64,000 bases of DNA from Sphaerolaimus hirsutus (Eukaryota; Nematoda; Chromadorea; Monhysterida; Sphaerolaimidae), in assembly GCA_964036195.1 (NCBI GenBank), contig CAXIWS010000179.1, forward strand, positions 24,264 to 88,263. The letters run 5' to 3'. The notes beneath the pieces were generated by a model. It saw only the letters and a program-made list of their open reading frames with translations. It did not search any database and was not told the origin of the DNA. The first letter of the stretch is position 1; every line of letters starts with the position of its first letter. Shown here one piece after another: positions 11,641 through 24,184 of the stretch. Both the position numbers and the translations under genes were made by a program.

Positions 11641-13248
11641 GAATTACAGATGTACCTTTTTCGATCGTCTTGTAGCTACCATTTGAGCTATCATTTCAGT
11701 TTTCTGCGATGTTATGGTAAACAAACTATTGAAAATTGCCGTGTGAAACGACGCAGCATTTGGAGTACTCGAATAAATATATGCTTAATGGATCCAGATG
11801 GTATCAAATGTCACACATCAATATTAAGACACCTACATTCACTCACATCTAACGTGATTTAGCCACTATTTTGATAATGATTTTTTCTGATGGAATGGAA
11901 CCAAAAGGAAGGTGCAAATATTGTTTAAATGCAAAATTCCGACTATCCTCAAATGCTACCTAATAAAAAGAAGGCTTCAACATCCATGCATTTTTCATTT
12001 TTTTGTGTTTTGCCACTGTTCCAACGTAATTTCTACCTGCCATTCTATTGTAAGTGCCGTTCTATTATAGAGGCTGCCGTTCTATTATTTTCATGAGTGC
12101 AAAAATGTGCCAAAACCTGTCATTCCATTGGAGATGCCGTTCTATTAGAAGAATTGTGGTATCCATCAGCCTGATTGAAACAAGTATTTAACTTTTTGCA
12201 TATGGAATGATATGAACACTGGTTTTAGCTATGAATAACTGCCTAAGGGCTCAATCAAACTCAAACTATTGCAGTGGGAAACTGAAGTGCAGAAGCTTTT
12301 ACTATTTATTTAGTAAATTGGACTGTGTATCACTACTATCACTGTGGTAAATATCACTGCTATCCACCTAGTATCTAACTATAGCTGTGTGAGCAAATTT
12401 TTAGTCCACCAGTATTTCAAGGCTCTTCTAGTACTAGTAGCATCATAGAATGATGTTATAAATAACAAATTTATGCTTTCTACATCTCGTGTGATCCGTA
12501 TAAAACAAAATAAAGAAAAATCAAATAGGAAAAATCAATATATTTTATTAAATACCTAGCTAAAACTTTAGAAGACTAACCATGAAGTAAAAATATGGCA
12601 AAAGTTTGGACATATTTAGTTGTATAATAACAAATTGTGAAAAATCAAGTTCCACTTGAAGTGAATAAATAATGATTGTGCTGGCAATATATTTATTTGC
12701 TGCAATCGGTTTTTGTGATTGAGTGTTTGGATTGGACCAAACATAGTGATTGAGTGTTTGAATCAAACATAGAACACTGATATCATTATGAAATAAAAGG
12801 CACTGCACAGAACAGGCACCCAACAAGGCTCCAAATGTGCAAAATACATTTTTGATAGACTATTAATTTTGGGACTGCATATTGAAATGGATTCTATCTC
12901 AGTCAATTTGCATGGTTTTTTAAATGCTACTTGGAAATGTTCTATTTATAAGCACATCCATAAATATATATAAAAATGTAACACAATCAATGATATGAAT
13001 AACATAACTTTTTGTCAGTTCAAATTCATTGAGTTCATTTCAATCCAGCATGACATACCCCAAGGGTGTGGTACCAAACCAAGGACATAGCAAGGGGGGG
13101 GGGGAGCGCCCCCCCCCCTTCCCAGGTGAACGTAGGATGTTGAACGAGATTGTCGTTTTCTCGTACCGATTTTTAGGGTGATTTGTACAAATTTTGCGCG
13201 CACATTTTTACTTCATTCATCATTGTTTTTTACCTCACCAGTCACGAC
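11641..13248. other. AT-rich stretch without a recognised gene
   Basis: 11995-12175 carries the ATAGAACGGCAG-type repeat in inverted orientation (CATTCTATTG, GCCGTTCTATTA). The rest is AT-rich, with no frame above 90 codons and no splice-bounded coding segment. 13080-13125 is a G-run/C-run hairpin. Confidence 0.45.
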
Positions 13249-13937
13249 TAGGGTTGGAAAAAAAACGTTTTTTTTAACTCGATGTTTTTTTTTATTAAAA
13301 AAAACGTTTTTTTATAATAAAAAAACGTTTTTTTTTTAAAACCTCCCAGATATGACCTAGTGTCAACATATATAGGTATATCAGACACTGGCAATACTAT
13401 GTGATGTTAAATATGACCATATAATGGCTGTGGAGCCATGGGATAGCATTATAAGTGGTGATTTGTGTCAAAAATATCCATTTTTCGTCGACATATCGTT
13501 CGTATATCGCCTTATAGTCGAATGTTTGTGACTTCAGGTAAAGTTTGGCACGGAATGGTGATCAAACAAGGTTATAAAAGGAGATTGTTACTTTGGGAGT
13601 GAAGTTACACACTGTGGAGGTACATGGAAGCACATTACCTCAATATTATATATTACAGCAACATATGTTGGCTTATTCACCCATGGTAGCACATAGAAAT
13701 GGATGTTTTGATACTAAAAATGCAACAAAACCAATGAAAACAACCACCAATGTCAATTTGTGTGTGAAATTGCGCGCTTGCGCGCAAAAATTTTGCAAAA
13801 TACCTAGTGCTTAGTACTAAAAATTTCGGCCGATGTTTTTTTAAAAAAAAAACATTTCGGACGTCATGTTTTTTTTATTTAAAAAACGTTTTTTTTTGTT
13901 GAAAAAAACGTTTTAAAAAAAACATCGGCCAACCCTA
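13249..13937. mobile_element. hAT-like element, family A copy 2
   Basis: TAGGGTTGG...CCAACCCTA, 689 bp, with a perfect 8-bp duplication GTCACGAC (13241-13248 and 13938-13945). Nearly identical to 1527-2191 across the core. Confidence 0.9.
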
Positions 13938-14029
13938 GTCACGACAGTCAAAAATGTGTTATGTTCCTGTCTAAAATCTGCATATGTAAATATGTAAAAT
14001 ACATGGATATATGGCGAGCTGTGACGCCT

Positions 14030-14180
14030 ACGCAACGCCACCATGGAGTGGCGCCTATGAATGGAGCCGGCGCCATTCCATAACTACATGGGTAAGTTGT
14101 ATGGGGAAGGGGTGCTGCCCCCCCCCCGTTCGCCGGGCTCTGTATAGAATCCTGACCCCTCTCAAAATTCCTGGCAACGT
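14030..14180. repeat. GGCGCC-rich palindromic repeat
   Basis: Contains ATGGAGTGGCGCC and GGCGCCATTCCAT in opposite orientations, then a C run and GTTCGCCGGGCTCTGTA. Related blocks lie at 14.75, 16.83, 19.0, 22.3, 27.4, 28.45, 39.3 and 40.1 kb. Confidence 0.55.
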
Positions 14181-14550
14181 CTGTGGTAGATAGCAAAATT
14201 GGTTTGAAACAACAATTTACCAATAATCCACCTAAATCCTTGTTTAATTTGAAATATTCACCATCAGTAGATGCAGTTAGGGAGCATCATGGAAAACCCA
14301 AAGCTGCAAAATGCACTTTCAATGTACTGTTTAAATTGAAAACAGGAAATGGGCACACGGGATGGATTACCATCAGTTTAAAAAGTTCTATCCTGTTTTG
14401 TTTTGTTTGGATTTCATGGAATATATGTTTATTGTATTTAATGCAATACACCAAATGCTTAAATCTGAAAGTTTCAGTGATTTTGCCTCTAACTTCGATT
14501 ATTAATCACTAATATCTGCGTGTATGTGTAGTTGTAGACATGTTTTTAGC

Positions 14551-15005
14551 TGTTCTTCACCCACCTACTTTGGCCATGTTCAAGGACGTATCCAGGTGGG
14601 GGGGCGGGGGGGGGGGCTGCGCATTGTTCTAAATGACATAAGGGATATTACCATTTTGACCCCTCTTTCCACATTTCCTTTGAAATTCGCTCAATGGTGT
14701 GTTTATCGCTGTATTTGCATGTAAATTTACATACATATACAGCGTTTATGGCGCTGGCGCCAACGCCAATAGCGCGATGGCGTGGCGCCTACCAATGGCG
14801 CCAGCGTCCTGGCGCCATTCCGTCACCCTATAGGTAAAAATTTAGGGGGGGGGGCTGAGCCTCGGGATCGGGATTTGAAAGTTTTCGGGATCGGGATTGG
14901 TATTTTTGGATTTCGAGATCGGGATTGGGGTTTCGGGATCGGGATAGCTAAATCCCGGAATTTCACGGGATCCGGGATCGGGATCGGGATCCCGTTTGAA
15001 CCCTA
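14551..15005. repeat. 455-bp duplicated block, copy 1
   Basis: Nearly identical to 16627-17089. Runs from TGTTCTTCACCCACC through AAGGACGTATCC, a G run, a GGCGCC cluster and a GGGATC array to GTTTGAACCCTA. It contains pieces of families G and B. Confidence 0.85.
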
Positions 15006-15340
15006 GGTTCCGGCATATTTTTCCACTAATTTTTCCGGGATCGGGATTAGGGTCACGAGATCAGGGTTTCAAACCTTTCAGGATCGGGACCAGGATTGGG
15101 ATTTTCATATTTCGGGATCGGAATCAGTGCATAGGGATCGGGATCAGTTTTGAGACTGCAAAATCCCGAAAAGTTTCGGGATCGGGATTGCATTTGAACG
15201 CTATTTCGAATGTATTATCACTTGTGACTTGTCACGTAGGGTTGGAAAAAACGTTGTTTTTTTAACTCGATGTTTTTTATTTTTCAAAAGCTCCCAGATA
15301 TGACCTAGTGTCAACATATATAGGTATATCAGACAGTGGC

Positions 15341-15792
15341 TAGGGTTCAAACGGGATTGACTTTTCGGGATCGGGATCGGGATCGGGATTGGTTTTTTGA
15401 GATTTCGGGATCGGGATCGGGATTGGCCGGGATTGGGGTCACGGGATCCGGATCGGGATTGGCATTTTTTTGGGATCGGGATTGGGGTATTGGGATAGAG
15501 ATTTTGGCCAATGTTTTGGCATCCACAGTTGTTCATAAAGGTCTAAAAACACTGTTGGATGCCAGAAACGTGGCATACAATGAACGCTGGGGGTTTGCGT
15601 TCACATTTTTGCATGCAAAAACGTCGTTTTTTCACTTTTGATAATTTCCACTAATTTTTCCGGGATCGGGATCCCGGACTTTGGAGTTTCTCGGGATCGG
15701 GATTTGAAAAGTTTTGGGATCGGGATCGGGACTGCTAAATCCCGGAATTTCACGGGATCCGGGATCGGGATCGGGATCCCGTTTGAACCCTA
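15341..15792. mobile_element. hAT-like element, family B (TAGGGTTCAAACGGGAT ends)
   Basis: 452 bp, TAGGGTTCAAACGGGAT to CCCGTTTGAACCCTA, with a perfect duplication ACAGTGGC (15333-15340 and 15793-15800). The empty site exists in the other family A copies (ACACTGGC). The interior is GGGATC repeats around a small core containing GTTTTGGCATCCACAG. Confidence 0.92.
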
Positions 15793-16227
15793 ACAGTGGC
15801 AATACTCAGTGATGTTAAATATGACCATATAATGGCTGTGGAGCCATGGGATAGCATTATAAGTGGTTATATGTGTCAAAAATACCCATTTTTGTCAACA
15901 TGTTCATATATCGCCTTATAGTTGAATGTTCGTGACTTCAGGTGAAGTTTGGCATGGAATAGTGATCAAACAAGGTTATAAAAGGAGGTTGTTACTTTGG
16001 GAGTGAAGTTACACACTGTGGAGGTACATGGAAGCACATTACCTCAATATTGTATACTACAGCAACATATGACGCTTATTCACCCATGGTGGCACATAGA
16101 AATGGATGCTTTGATACTAAAAATGCAACAAAACCAATGAAAACAACCACCAATGTCAATTTGTGTGTTTTGACGAATGTGCCAAATTTGTGTGTCAAAT
16201 TTTTGCAAAATACGTAGTGCTTAGTAC

Positions 16228-17089
16228 TAGGGTTAAAACGGGATTGACTTTTCGGGATCGGGATCGGGATTGGTTTTTTGAGATTTCGGGATAGGGATCG
16301 GGATCGGGATTGGCCAGGATTGGGGTCACGGGATCGGGATCGGGATTGGCATTTTTTCGGGATCGGGATTGGGGTTTTGGGATAGAGATTTTGGCCAATG
16401 TTTTGGCATCCACAGTTGTTCATAAAGGTCTAAAAACACTGTTGGATGCCAGAAACGTGGCATAAAATGAACGCTTGGGTGTTTGCGTTCACATTTTCGC
16501 ATGCAAAAACGTTGTTTTTTCACTTTTGATAATTTCCACTAATTTTTCTGGGATCGGGATCCCGGACTTTGGAGTTTCTCGGGATTGGGATTGGGATTTG
16601 AAAAGTTTCGGGATCGGGATCGGGACTGTTCTTCACCCACCTACTTTGGCCATGTTCAAGGACGTATCCAGGGGGGGGGGGGCGGGGGGGGGGCTGCGCA
16701 TTGTTCTAAATGACATAAGGGATATTACCATTTTGACCCCTCTTTCCACATTTCCTTTGAAATTCGCTCAATGGTGTGTTTATCGCTGTATTTGCATGTA
16801 AATTTACATACATATACAGCGTTTATGGCGCTGGCGCCAACGCCAATAGCGCGATGGCGTGGCGCCTACCAATGGCGCCAGCGTCCAGGCGCCATTCCGT
16901 CACCCTATAGGTAAAAATTTAGGGGGGGGGGGCTGAGCCTCGGGATCGGGATTTGAAAGTTTTCGGGATCGGGAACGGGATTGGTATTTTTGGATTTCGA
17001 GATCGCGATTGGGGTTTCGGGATCGGGATAGCTAAATCCCGGAATTTCACGGGATCCGGGATCGGGATCGGGATCCCGTTTGAACCCTA
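16228..17089. mobile_element. hAT-like element, family B, with embedded duplicated block
   Basis: TAGGGTTAAAACGGG to CCCGTTTGAACCCTA, with a perfect duplication CTTAGTAC (16220-16227 and 17090-17097). Its right half (16627-17089) is the near-identical copy of 14551-15005. Confidence 0.9.
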
Positions 17090-17586
17090 CTTAGTACTAA
17101 AAATTTCGGCCGATGTTTTAAAAAAACAACATTTTGGATGTCATGTTTTTCTTTTTTTAATGTTTAAAAAAACATCGGCCAACCCTAGTACCACTTGTAA
17201 CCTTTGTGTATTCTTTACCACTCATGGCCTGTTTTTACATGTGCAATTAGGGTTGGAAAAAAATCGATTTTTTTTAACGACCCCGATTTTTTTTTAAATC
17301 GATTTTTTTTAATAAAAATCGATTTAAAAAAAAATCGCTGGAGTCAAAATAAGCCCTATTTTTCATCTAAATAACCTGAGGGGGCTAAAGGTGAACTTAA
17401 AAAACCATATAAAATCATATTCTGTGTACTGTTATGTCCTATGTGTAAGTATAACTCCTGTAGGGCTTTGGAAAAGCTTGAAAAAATTATTTTCAATTCT
17501 AGAGGTAGATAATTTGTTATATTTGCAGCATGAATAGATTTCATTGACCATTTGCAAATTTCTTGATAGAAAATGCATGTTCTTAC

Positions 17587-18176
17587 CAGGGGTCTCCAGG
17601 ATTTTGGCCCTCGCGGGGGCTGGATAGATAGCAAATCGCTCCTCCGGAGGGATAGATAGCTGGAAAAATTTCTGGGGGGGGGCTGGGGGCGGGCTTGGGG
17701 GGGGGGCTGGCGGGGGCACAATATATAGGCTTTTTCAAGGTTAAGAAGGCAGAAAGGGGAAAAAATCGCTAATAATCAGTTAAAAGTAGTCAAAAGTAGG
17801 TATAAAATGGCTAAAAATAGGTATATAACCATGTATATACCGTATTTCCTCGAAATACCCCCCCCCTCTCGGGAGCACTATGAAACAATCACCCCCCGGG
17901 GGGTATTTCGAGGAAATACAGTAGCCGGAAAGCACGATTTTGAAGGTGAAAAACTGTAAAAAGGTGCGAACATTAGTGATTTTGAGCGAAAATTGCGGCA
18001 AAATTTCTCAAAAACCACTCCAGATAGATAGATAGCTGAGCGATTTGGGGGGGGGGGTCTTTTGGGGTAGTAGCCACAAATTTTGCCTCAGGATAGATAG
18101 ATAGCTGAGCGACCTCCGGGATGGATAGATAGCTGGCCGATTTGGGTTTGGGCAGCCCCCCCCCAGCAGACCCCTG
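17587..18176. mobile_element. hAT-like element, family H, inverted copy
   Basis: CAGGGGTCTCC to CAGACCCCTG, with an 8-bp duplication GTTCTTAC (17579-17586 and 18177-18184). It is itself interrupted by a small TA-type element at 17838-17923. Confidence 0.9.
17838..17923. mobile_element. Small TA-type element
   Basis: 86 bp, TACCGTATTTCCTCGAAATA to ATTTCGAGGAAATACAGTA, almost all terminal repeat plus C and G runs. The uninterrupted family H copy at 31971-32458 (complement strand) shows the empty site and supports insertion at a TA. Confidence 0.85.
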
Positions 18177-18561
18177 GTTCTTACTGAGAACACTGCCTAA
18201 AACATTTTGGAAGTGAACATGAATGGCTTTGCATTGATTTTTGAGATGAAATCACATCACAGAACTGTGTATACTTCTCCTAATGATTCATAGTTTATGC
18301 TACAGACATAAAAGCATACAGAAAAAGATGCTACATGACCAAATTTGCGGCATAAGCAGTGAAAACAAGAAATTTAGTTATTTTGTATCTGAAACTGCGT
18401 GCTTGCGCACAAAATTTTGACATTTTACCTAGTGCTTAAGTTTTAAAATTTTTGCCAGCTATTTTTTTTTAATCGGTACAGGGGTTGCAATTTTTTTTTT
18501 AATCTGAATTTTCTTATTTTAAATCGCTTAAAAAAAATCGCTTGCCAACCGTATGTGCAAT

Positions 18562-20459
18562 AGTGGAAGTGACCCAAGGCGACAAAAATATACAGCCTTC
18601 AACACATGAAACATACAAAATTGAAACATTCCGCTCAGCGAAAATGCCACTAAGCGAATGGTTTGACGACAGCTTTGAGTTGAGCCATTAAAGCTTAGAA
18701 CATAAGCGCAAGTTTACAAAGCGTTGCATAAAAAGCAAAATGGTGTTTACTGTTTATCTGTTGGAAGGAAGGAACTACACTAAAATAATCCATAAACCAT
18801 CTTAATAATAAACAAAGTTATGTTTCCGGCAACATCTGTCTTCACTATGAGTGAATGAAACACATAACTATTCAAAACACTGAATTCACCAAAATATGGT
18901 AGTTTTATGAGCAAAGCATTGATCCTTTTATATAGGATTGGAAATAGACCCAATTATAAACAGAGCAGAGAAATAAAAGTAGAAAACCGTTTCAGCGGAG
19001 ACTGACTGAGTAGTGATGGAATGACGCCGGCGCCCTTTAATGGCGCCATAGAACGCCAGCGCCACAGCGCCATTGGCGCTTGGCGCCCTTTTCTGAGGCG
19101 CCATCTGGCGCCCAAGGCCGTATCCAGGCTGCAGGCGCCCGTTCCAGGGTGGGGGGATTTTTGGCGCCAGCGCTAACGCTAATGGCGCCATGGCGTGGCG
19201 CCCACAAATGGCGCAAGCGCCATGGCACCATTTCTTCACTACTAGGCTCTAGGTGAAAATTTTAGAGGAGGGGGCTGAGCCCCCCCCCCCCCCCCGTTCG
19301 CCGGCCTCCGTAAACAAGCAGCCCCCCACTCAAAAATCCTGGATACGTCCCCGCTGGCGCCTTCAGCTTTCGTATCAGGGCAGGGTCAAAATCGCAAGTG
19401 AAGAAAAAAAACAAATTTAGTGTTAATTCAAAAAAAATTTAAGATAGTCAAAACAGAGAAGGGAATTAAAAATCGGAATAAGAATTTAAAAATGAGCATA
19501 AAAAAATTGAAAGTAAATTTATAAGCAAGAATTAAAATGAGTATTTGTCGGATGAGCATGCTGGGGTTGGGAATTTCGAATAATTCCGGCTCAAAGATGA
19601 GGTTGGAACGGCGCACAACCGCTACCAAACGTGAACGCAAGAAAAAGGAAAAATCCTGGCAGCAACCCAATTTTTTTAAATATTTTTATTAAAAGTTTTC
19701 ATTTTTATGAACCGATCGAAAGTGACGCTTTCAGTTAGCAAAACTGTTTTTTTAGGTTACACGGTAAACATGTGAAATTGAAGTGTAAATGAAAATGCAC
19801 AAATGATACGCAAACATTAGAACGTTTCAGACTCGGAAAAATATGATCGTATCACGTGTCGCGCGAGCAGACGTCTAATGATGAGATTTCGATCGCTACG
19901 AATGTATCCTAAACAAATAAATGAAAAAAACTATTTCGCAATTACTTGGCACTCTTCCAAATGCCGTTTGAACAGGCTTCATGCGGACAACTCTATTTAT
20001 CCCCTTACCGATTGTACGATGCTCGATCTCTGCATTAAAATTCAGAATGTAAAGCGCGTCGCGATAGATTTTTATTGAATTTGGGTCCTGGCGTCTTGTT
20101 AATTCAGCGTTAGTTTTCGGTGTGTCTTTCTGTTAAACGACGCAAAATATCCTAATTGGAACCGGGGCCGAATTCTGCACATTTTCAAATTGCTCCCGGC
20201 GGGATAGTGGGAAAATTCAAGTAATTTGTCACTTTTACATAAATACATGCGATTTTTTCATGTCCAGCTTCACTTGTCGTCACTTATGTATACTCTGCCC
20301 TCGCACTCATTTATGTCTCACGTTGGAAGCGTGCCAATGATGATGCAGCATGCGATTTTTGTATAAAAGATGGAAAAAAAACTCATTGTTGTTATTAAGT
20401 TAACGTATAGCGTTATAACAGAGATGACTTTTTGCAACTTTCTATGAAAATCGCATGCG
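18562..20459. other. No gene recognised; one GGCGCC/G-family repeat
   Basis: 19010-19250 is a GGCGCC-rich palindromic repeat bounded by AGTAGTGATGGAATGACGCC and a degenerate CTTCACTACT. 19262-19345 carries a C-run and CCTGGATACGTCC (family G end). The remainder is AT-rich with short frames only. Confidence 0.45.
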
Positions 20460-21310
20460 TAAAGAAATATTAGGGTGTAAACTAAGTTTCTTAACTTTTT
20501 TTTTGCGATTTCATACAAATATACATTCCTGCGTTCTATTCTGTTGTACGTTGGCCGATTTTGAAGCCGATCGAGTATGTTGGGGTTTGGGGTCTGCGCT
20601 ATGACGAAAATTTTTGTTTCCTCGAATAATCCTCCAGTCCAGAGATAAGGGGGGTCTACAAAAAGGTGGTCATTGTCCATAGCCGATGTGGACACTGACT
20701 TTTGAAACTTTATGAATCGGCTGATTTGATTCATTCAACACTTAAAATGATCGAGGCGACCTGTAGATTTCAGTTTTGTGGTCGAATTAGTGATGTCTAA
20801 ACTCCGTGTGCCGATTTTATCCGGTTTTTAACACGGCAAAAACTTTTTTCTGAACATGCTATCGCATAGCTTATACTAAAAGAATGCATCTGGCCCAAAA
20901 AATTTTCAATATCTCTTTCCAATCAAAAGTTATAGCACTTTTAACTTTAAGCTTTAAGTTTATCGGCATACGGAGTTTAGACATCACTTATACGACCAGA
21001 AAACTGGAATCTACAGGTCGTCTCGATCATTTTAAGTGTTGAATGAATAAAATCGGCCCTGAAATGGCCGATTTATCAAGCTTCAAAAGTCAAGTGTTCA
21101 CATCGGCCATGGAAAATGACCACGTTTTTATAGACCCCCCTTATCTCGCAACTGGGGGATTATTCGAGGAAACAAAAAAATTCGTCATAGCCCAGACCCC
21201 AAACCCCAACATACTCGAACGGCTTCAATATCGGCCGGAATGGAACGCAGGAATGTATATATGTAAATATGAGATCGCACAAACGATAAGAAACTTAATT
21301 TACACCCTAA
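20460..21310. repeat. 850-bp imperfect palindrome
   Basis: The left arm (20460-20830) and right arm (20930-21310) are reverse complements with moderate divergence. Matching landmarks are TTGGGGTTTGGGGTCTG with CAGACCCCAAACCCCAA, and GTGATGTCTAAACTCCG with CGGAGTTTAGACATCAC. The frames in the two arms (20318-20734 minus, 21043-21453 plus) encode the same degenerate peptide, so they are one repeat read twice. Confidence 0.8.
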
Positions 21311-21866
21311 TTGTTGGCACGATTCCAGCGGGAACCACGCGTGCAGGGTGTAAAGTGAGTATACTTGTGCATGACTCGTTTGCTGTTCGCGGCTTTTCGT
21401 TAACAATTATTATTTTTATTTTTTCCGCAAAATGGAAAGCATTAGAGCGGTGAACGCTGCATGCTATACATGAATGCATGAATGTGGTAATGCACCTTTT
21501 TGGTGTAATATTTACACGGATTTATGTTTGACAAAAATTTGTACAGTGGTAGGAAATAGGGTTCATTTCCATTCTCATCAAAATCTAGTGAAATTCATAC
21601 TATTGAGACAAAGAAATTGACAAATGTACGAGTCAACAGAATTTTGACATTCATGTTTATGTAGATCCAAAGAAACGTAACGTATTTACCTACCTAGTAG
21701 TTGATTGACTTACTACAATCAGCTACTCCACTAGTTAAACTTCACCAAAAAGATCGCAGTGGAAAAAGAAACTACGAAAAAAATGGAATGCGTCCGAATT
21801 ATTAAAAAAAATTTAAACGTGAGTAAATATTCGAAATTAACTGCTCCAAAATTGTACTCCTATACC
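21311..21866. other. No gene recognised
   Basis: AT-rich, short frames only. Confidence 0.4.
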
Positions 21867-22481
21867 CAAGGACGTACGCAGGGGGGGCGGGGGGGGCGGC
21901 CGCCCCCCCCCCCCGTTCCCGGGCCGGACAGAAAAATATACCAGAAATGGCACTTTTCTTAGGCGAATTTGTGGGCACTTTGAAAAATTTTTTGCGCGCA
22001 AGCGCGCAACTCGCCTCCCCATCATAGGCGGCGCAAGGTCCCAATTTGTGCTTGTGACATTCACAGTCACATTGGCCAAAATTTGACCTTGTGCACTTTT
22101 CACTAGGTAAACTAGGTATTTCTGCTTGTGACACCAAAAATTCCGCTTGTGACATTCACAAGCGCACAAGCACTTACGCCGCCTATGCTCCCCATTCTTT
22201 AATATGTATTTTCAGGTGTCAAATTCCATTGCTCAACCGTCCAACAGTGCCGAAAGTGGTCCTAGTACCATATATATAGGTATAAATAGATACTTATATA
22301 GTAAACGTTGGCGCCAACGCCAATACTGCCATGGCGCTGGCGCCTACAAATGGCGCCAGCGCCATGGCTTTATTCCTTCACTAAAGGGGCCAAATTTTAG
22401 GGGGGGGGCGCCGCCCCCCCCGTTCGCCGGGCTCCGTATACAATCCGCCCCCCCCGCTCAAAAATCCTGCGTACGTCCCTG
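21867..22481. mobile_element. hAT-like element, family G (CAAGGACGTACGCAGG ends), nested family E inside
   Basis: CAAGGACGTACGCAGG to CCTGCGTACGTCCCTG, with a perfect duplication CCTATACC (21859-21866 and 22482-22489). Contains a G/C-run hairpin, the 22023-22187 element and a GGCGCC cluster. Confidence 0.88.
22023..22187. mobile_element. hAT-like element, family E copy 2
   Basis: CATAGGCGGCGCAAG to CTTACGCCGCCTATG, 165 bp, with a perfect duplication CTCCCCAT (22015-22022 and 22188-22195). A deletion derivative of the 3992-4380 type. Confidence 0.9.
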
Positions 22482-23041
22482 CCTATACCAATAAGTCAGT
22501 AATAACAATATTTCAATCACTCAAGTTTTACATCACCCCAATTCACACTTGATCAATCACACAAACCTTATCACACACGCCCTACACCCTCCCAGCCCTA
22601 CGTTTCTTTGCATCGATCGAAAAGCCCCTGAGCAGTCTCAAAGCCTGATCGTCCGTTATGGAGTCACCCTGGCGCCTGTACATTCTCCAGAAAAGTTTCT
22701 GCCCCGCGGGGGCCAGTCTGAAAGGTGTGGGGGGGGGGGTTATTTGTTTGGTTTGAGATGTGGGTTCGGGTTAGAGTTCGAACGGGACTGACTTTTCGGG
22801 ATCGGGATCAGGATTGGCTTTTTGAGATTTCGGGATCGGGATTGGGCTTTCGGGATCGGGATTGGTCTTTTGAGATTTCGGGATCGGGACCGGGATTGGC
22901 ATTTTTTCGGGATCGGGATTGGTATCTTTGAAAAAGTTCTCATATTGAAGGATTTTCGCCAATTTACCCCAAAAATAGGCCTAAAAACACGCACAAATGC
23001 CGGAAATGTGCTAACAATTGGACATGGAGGTTCCTGGTCAC

Positions 23042-24184
23042 TAACGATGGCAAACCCCCTAGAAAAAAGTATTCAAATTTTTAAGTGTTTTTTCTAAAAT
23101 TAATTTTCGAATTTTTCCCCAAATTAATTTTCGAATTTCGAATTTAATTTTCGAATTTTAGAATTTTCGAATCTTTTTTGGCAATTTGCAAATTTTTTTG
23201 GCCAGTTTTCGAATTTTTTCAAATAATTTTAGAATATTTTTAGAAAATATTTGAATCTGAAGCTTTAAACAGATTATTTGGACTGTTTTCATATTCACCT
23301 CAGTTTTTATAACCTTATTTTTACCATAATTTAGCATTAAAAATGGTGGAAGGAGTTATACGGACCAGTTTCCTGCTTCTTCATTTAATTAACACATTGA
23401 CACATTTAATTCACCATCGCAGCAAAGGCAATAAAAACAACAATTGAAAAATCGGTGTCAAATAAAATATTGGCATCAAATAAAATATTGGCATCAAATA
23501 CCGTATTTCCTTGAGTTAACCCCCCCCCCCCCTGGGGGTCTATTACTTTGCCAGAAATTTTTCGAAATCCCAGTGCTAAATTTCTAAATTGTTTTTTTTT
23601 TTTTTTGTAAGTAACACAGATGTAAAAAATGCAACAAAAAACCGCCATTTATAAGACTCTATAGACTTATATAACTGCGTAGACGGTATAAACCCTGTTC
23701 TAACGCAACACAGTCATTGTTTTTAACGTGTTTCCCAGATAACAAACCGCACAAACGTTCTCTATACACCAAATTTGGGGGCGGTATTTCGAGGGGGGGG
23801 GGTTATAAATTCATAGGGCAAATATTGAGGGGGAGGATATTTCAAGGAAATACGGTATAAAACGGATGTGTCGAAGTCCGCCTCTTTCGCCGCGGATGAC
23901 ATTTCAATGTTTTTTTGTTACGTTTCGCTTTTTCATACGCGCTGCAATCAATTGTCGCTTTATTTAGCACGTTGAGCTTAAGAATGCGTTTTGTTGCCTT
24001 GAATTGCCTGAAAAATTCGAAAACTATTTTCGAATTTTTGAATTTATGAATTTTCGAATTTTTTGAAAAATAAATCGATTTTTAAGTGTTTTTTCTAGGG
24101 GTGAAATAAAAATTCGAAAATTCCTAAAAAATTCGAAAATTCGAAAATGTTTTCGAATTTTCGAATCTTTTTTGGCCATCGTTA
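23042..24184. mobile_element. hAT-like element, family C copy 2
   Basis: TAACGATGGCAAA to TTGGCCATCGTTA, with a perfect duplication CTGGTCAC (23034-23041 and 24185-24192). Rich in TTCGAATTTT-type simple sequence and interrupted by the TA-type element at 23499-23857. Confidence 0.88.
23499..23857. mobile_element. TA-type element
   Basis: TACCGTATTTCCTTGAG to TTCAAGGAAATACGGTA, with an interior homologous to 1-170 and 8732-9077. Confidence 0.82.

Larger units (their letters stand above)
15237..17187. mobile_element. Family A copy 3, carrying two nested family B insertions
   Basis: Begins TAGGGTTGG and ends CCAACCCTA. Removing 15341-15792 and 16228-17089, each with one copy of its 8-bp duplication, leaves a family A core colinear with 1527-2191. 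Its own target duplication is no longer recognisable. Confidence 0.85.
17248..18553. mobile_element. hAT-like element, family A variant, with nested family H
   Basis: TAGGGTTGGAAAAAAATCGA to GCCAACCGTA, with an 8-bp duplication TGTGCAAT (17240-17247 and 18554-18561). The A/T arms use TCGATTTTTT instead of CGTTTT. Interrupted by the element at 17587-18176. Confidence 0.88.

Noticed and set aside
14782..17297. Frames rich in RDRDWGFGIGI-like repeats (also 22.7, 45.4-46.0 kb)
   Set aside because: Products of the GGGATC array in all frames and both strands; no start context, domain or splice support.
20318..21453. 138- and 136-codon similar proteins on opposite strands
   Set aside because: They are the two arms of one palindrome, giving a mirrored peptide, and not paralogous genes.
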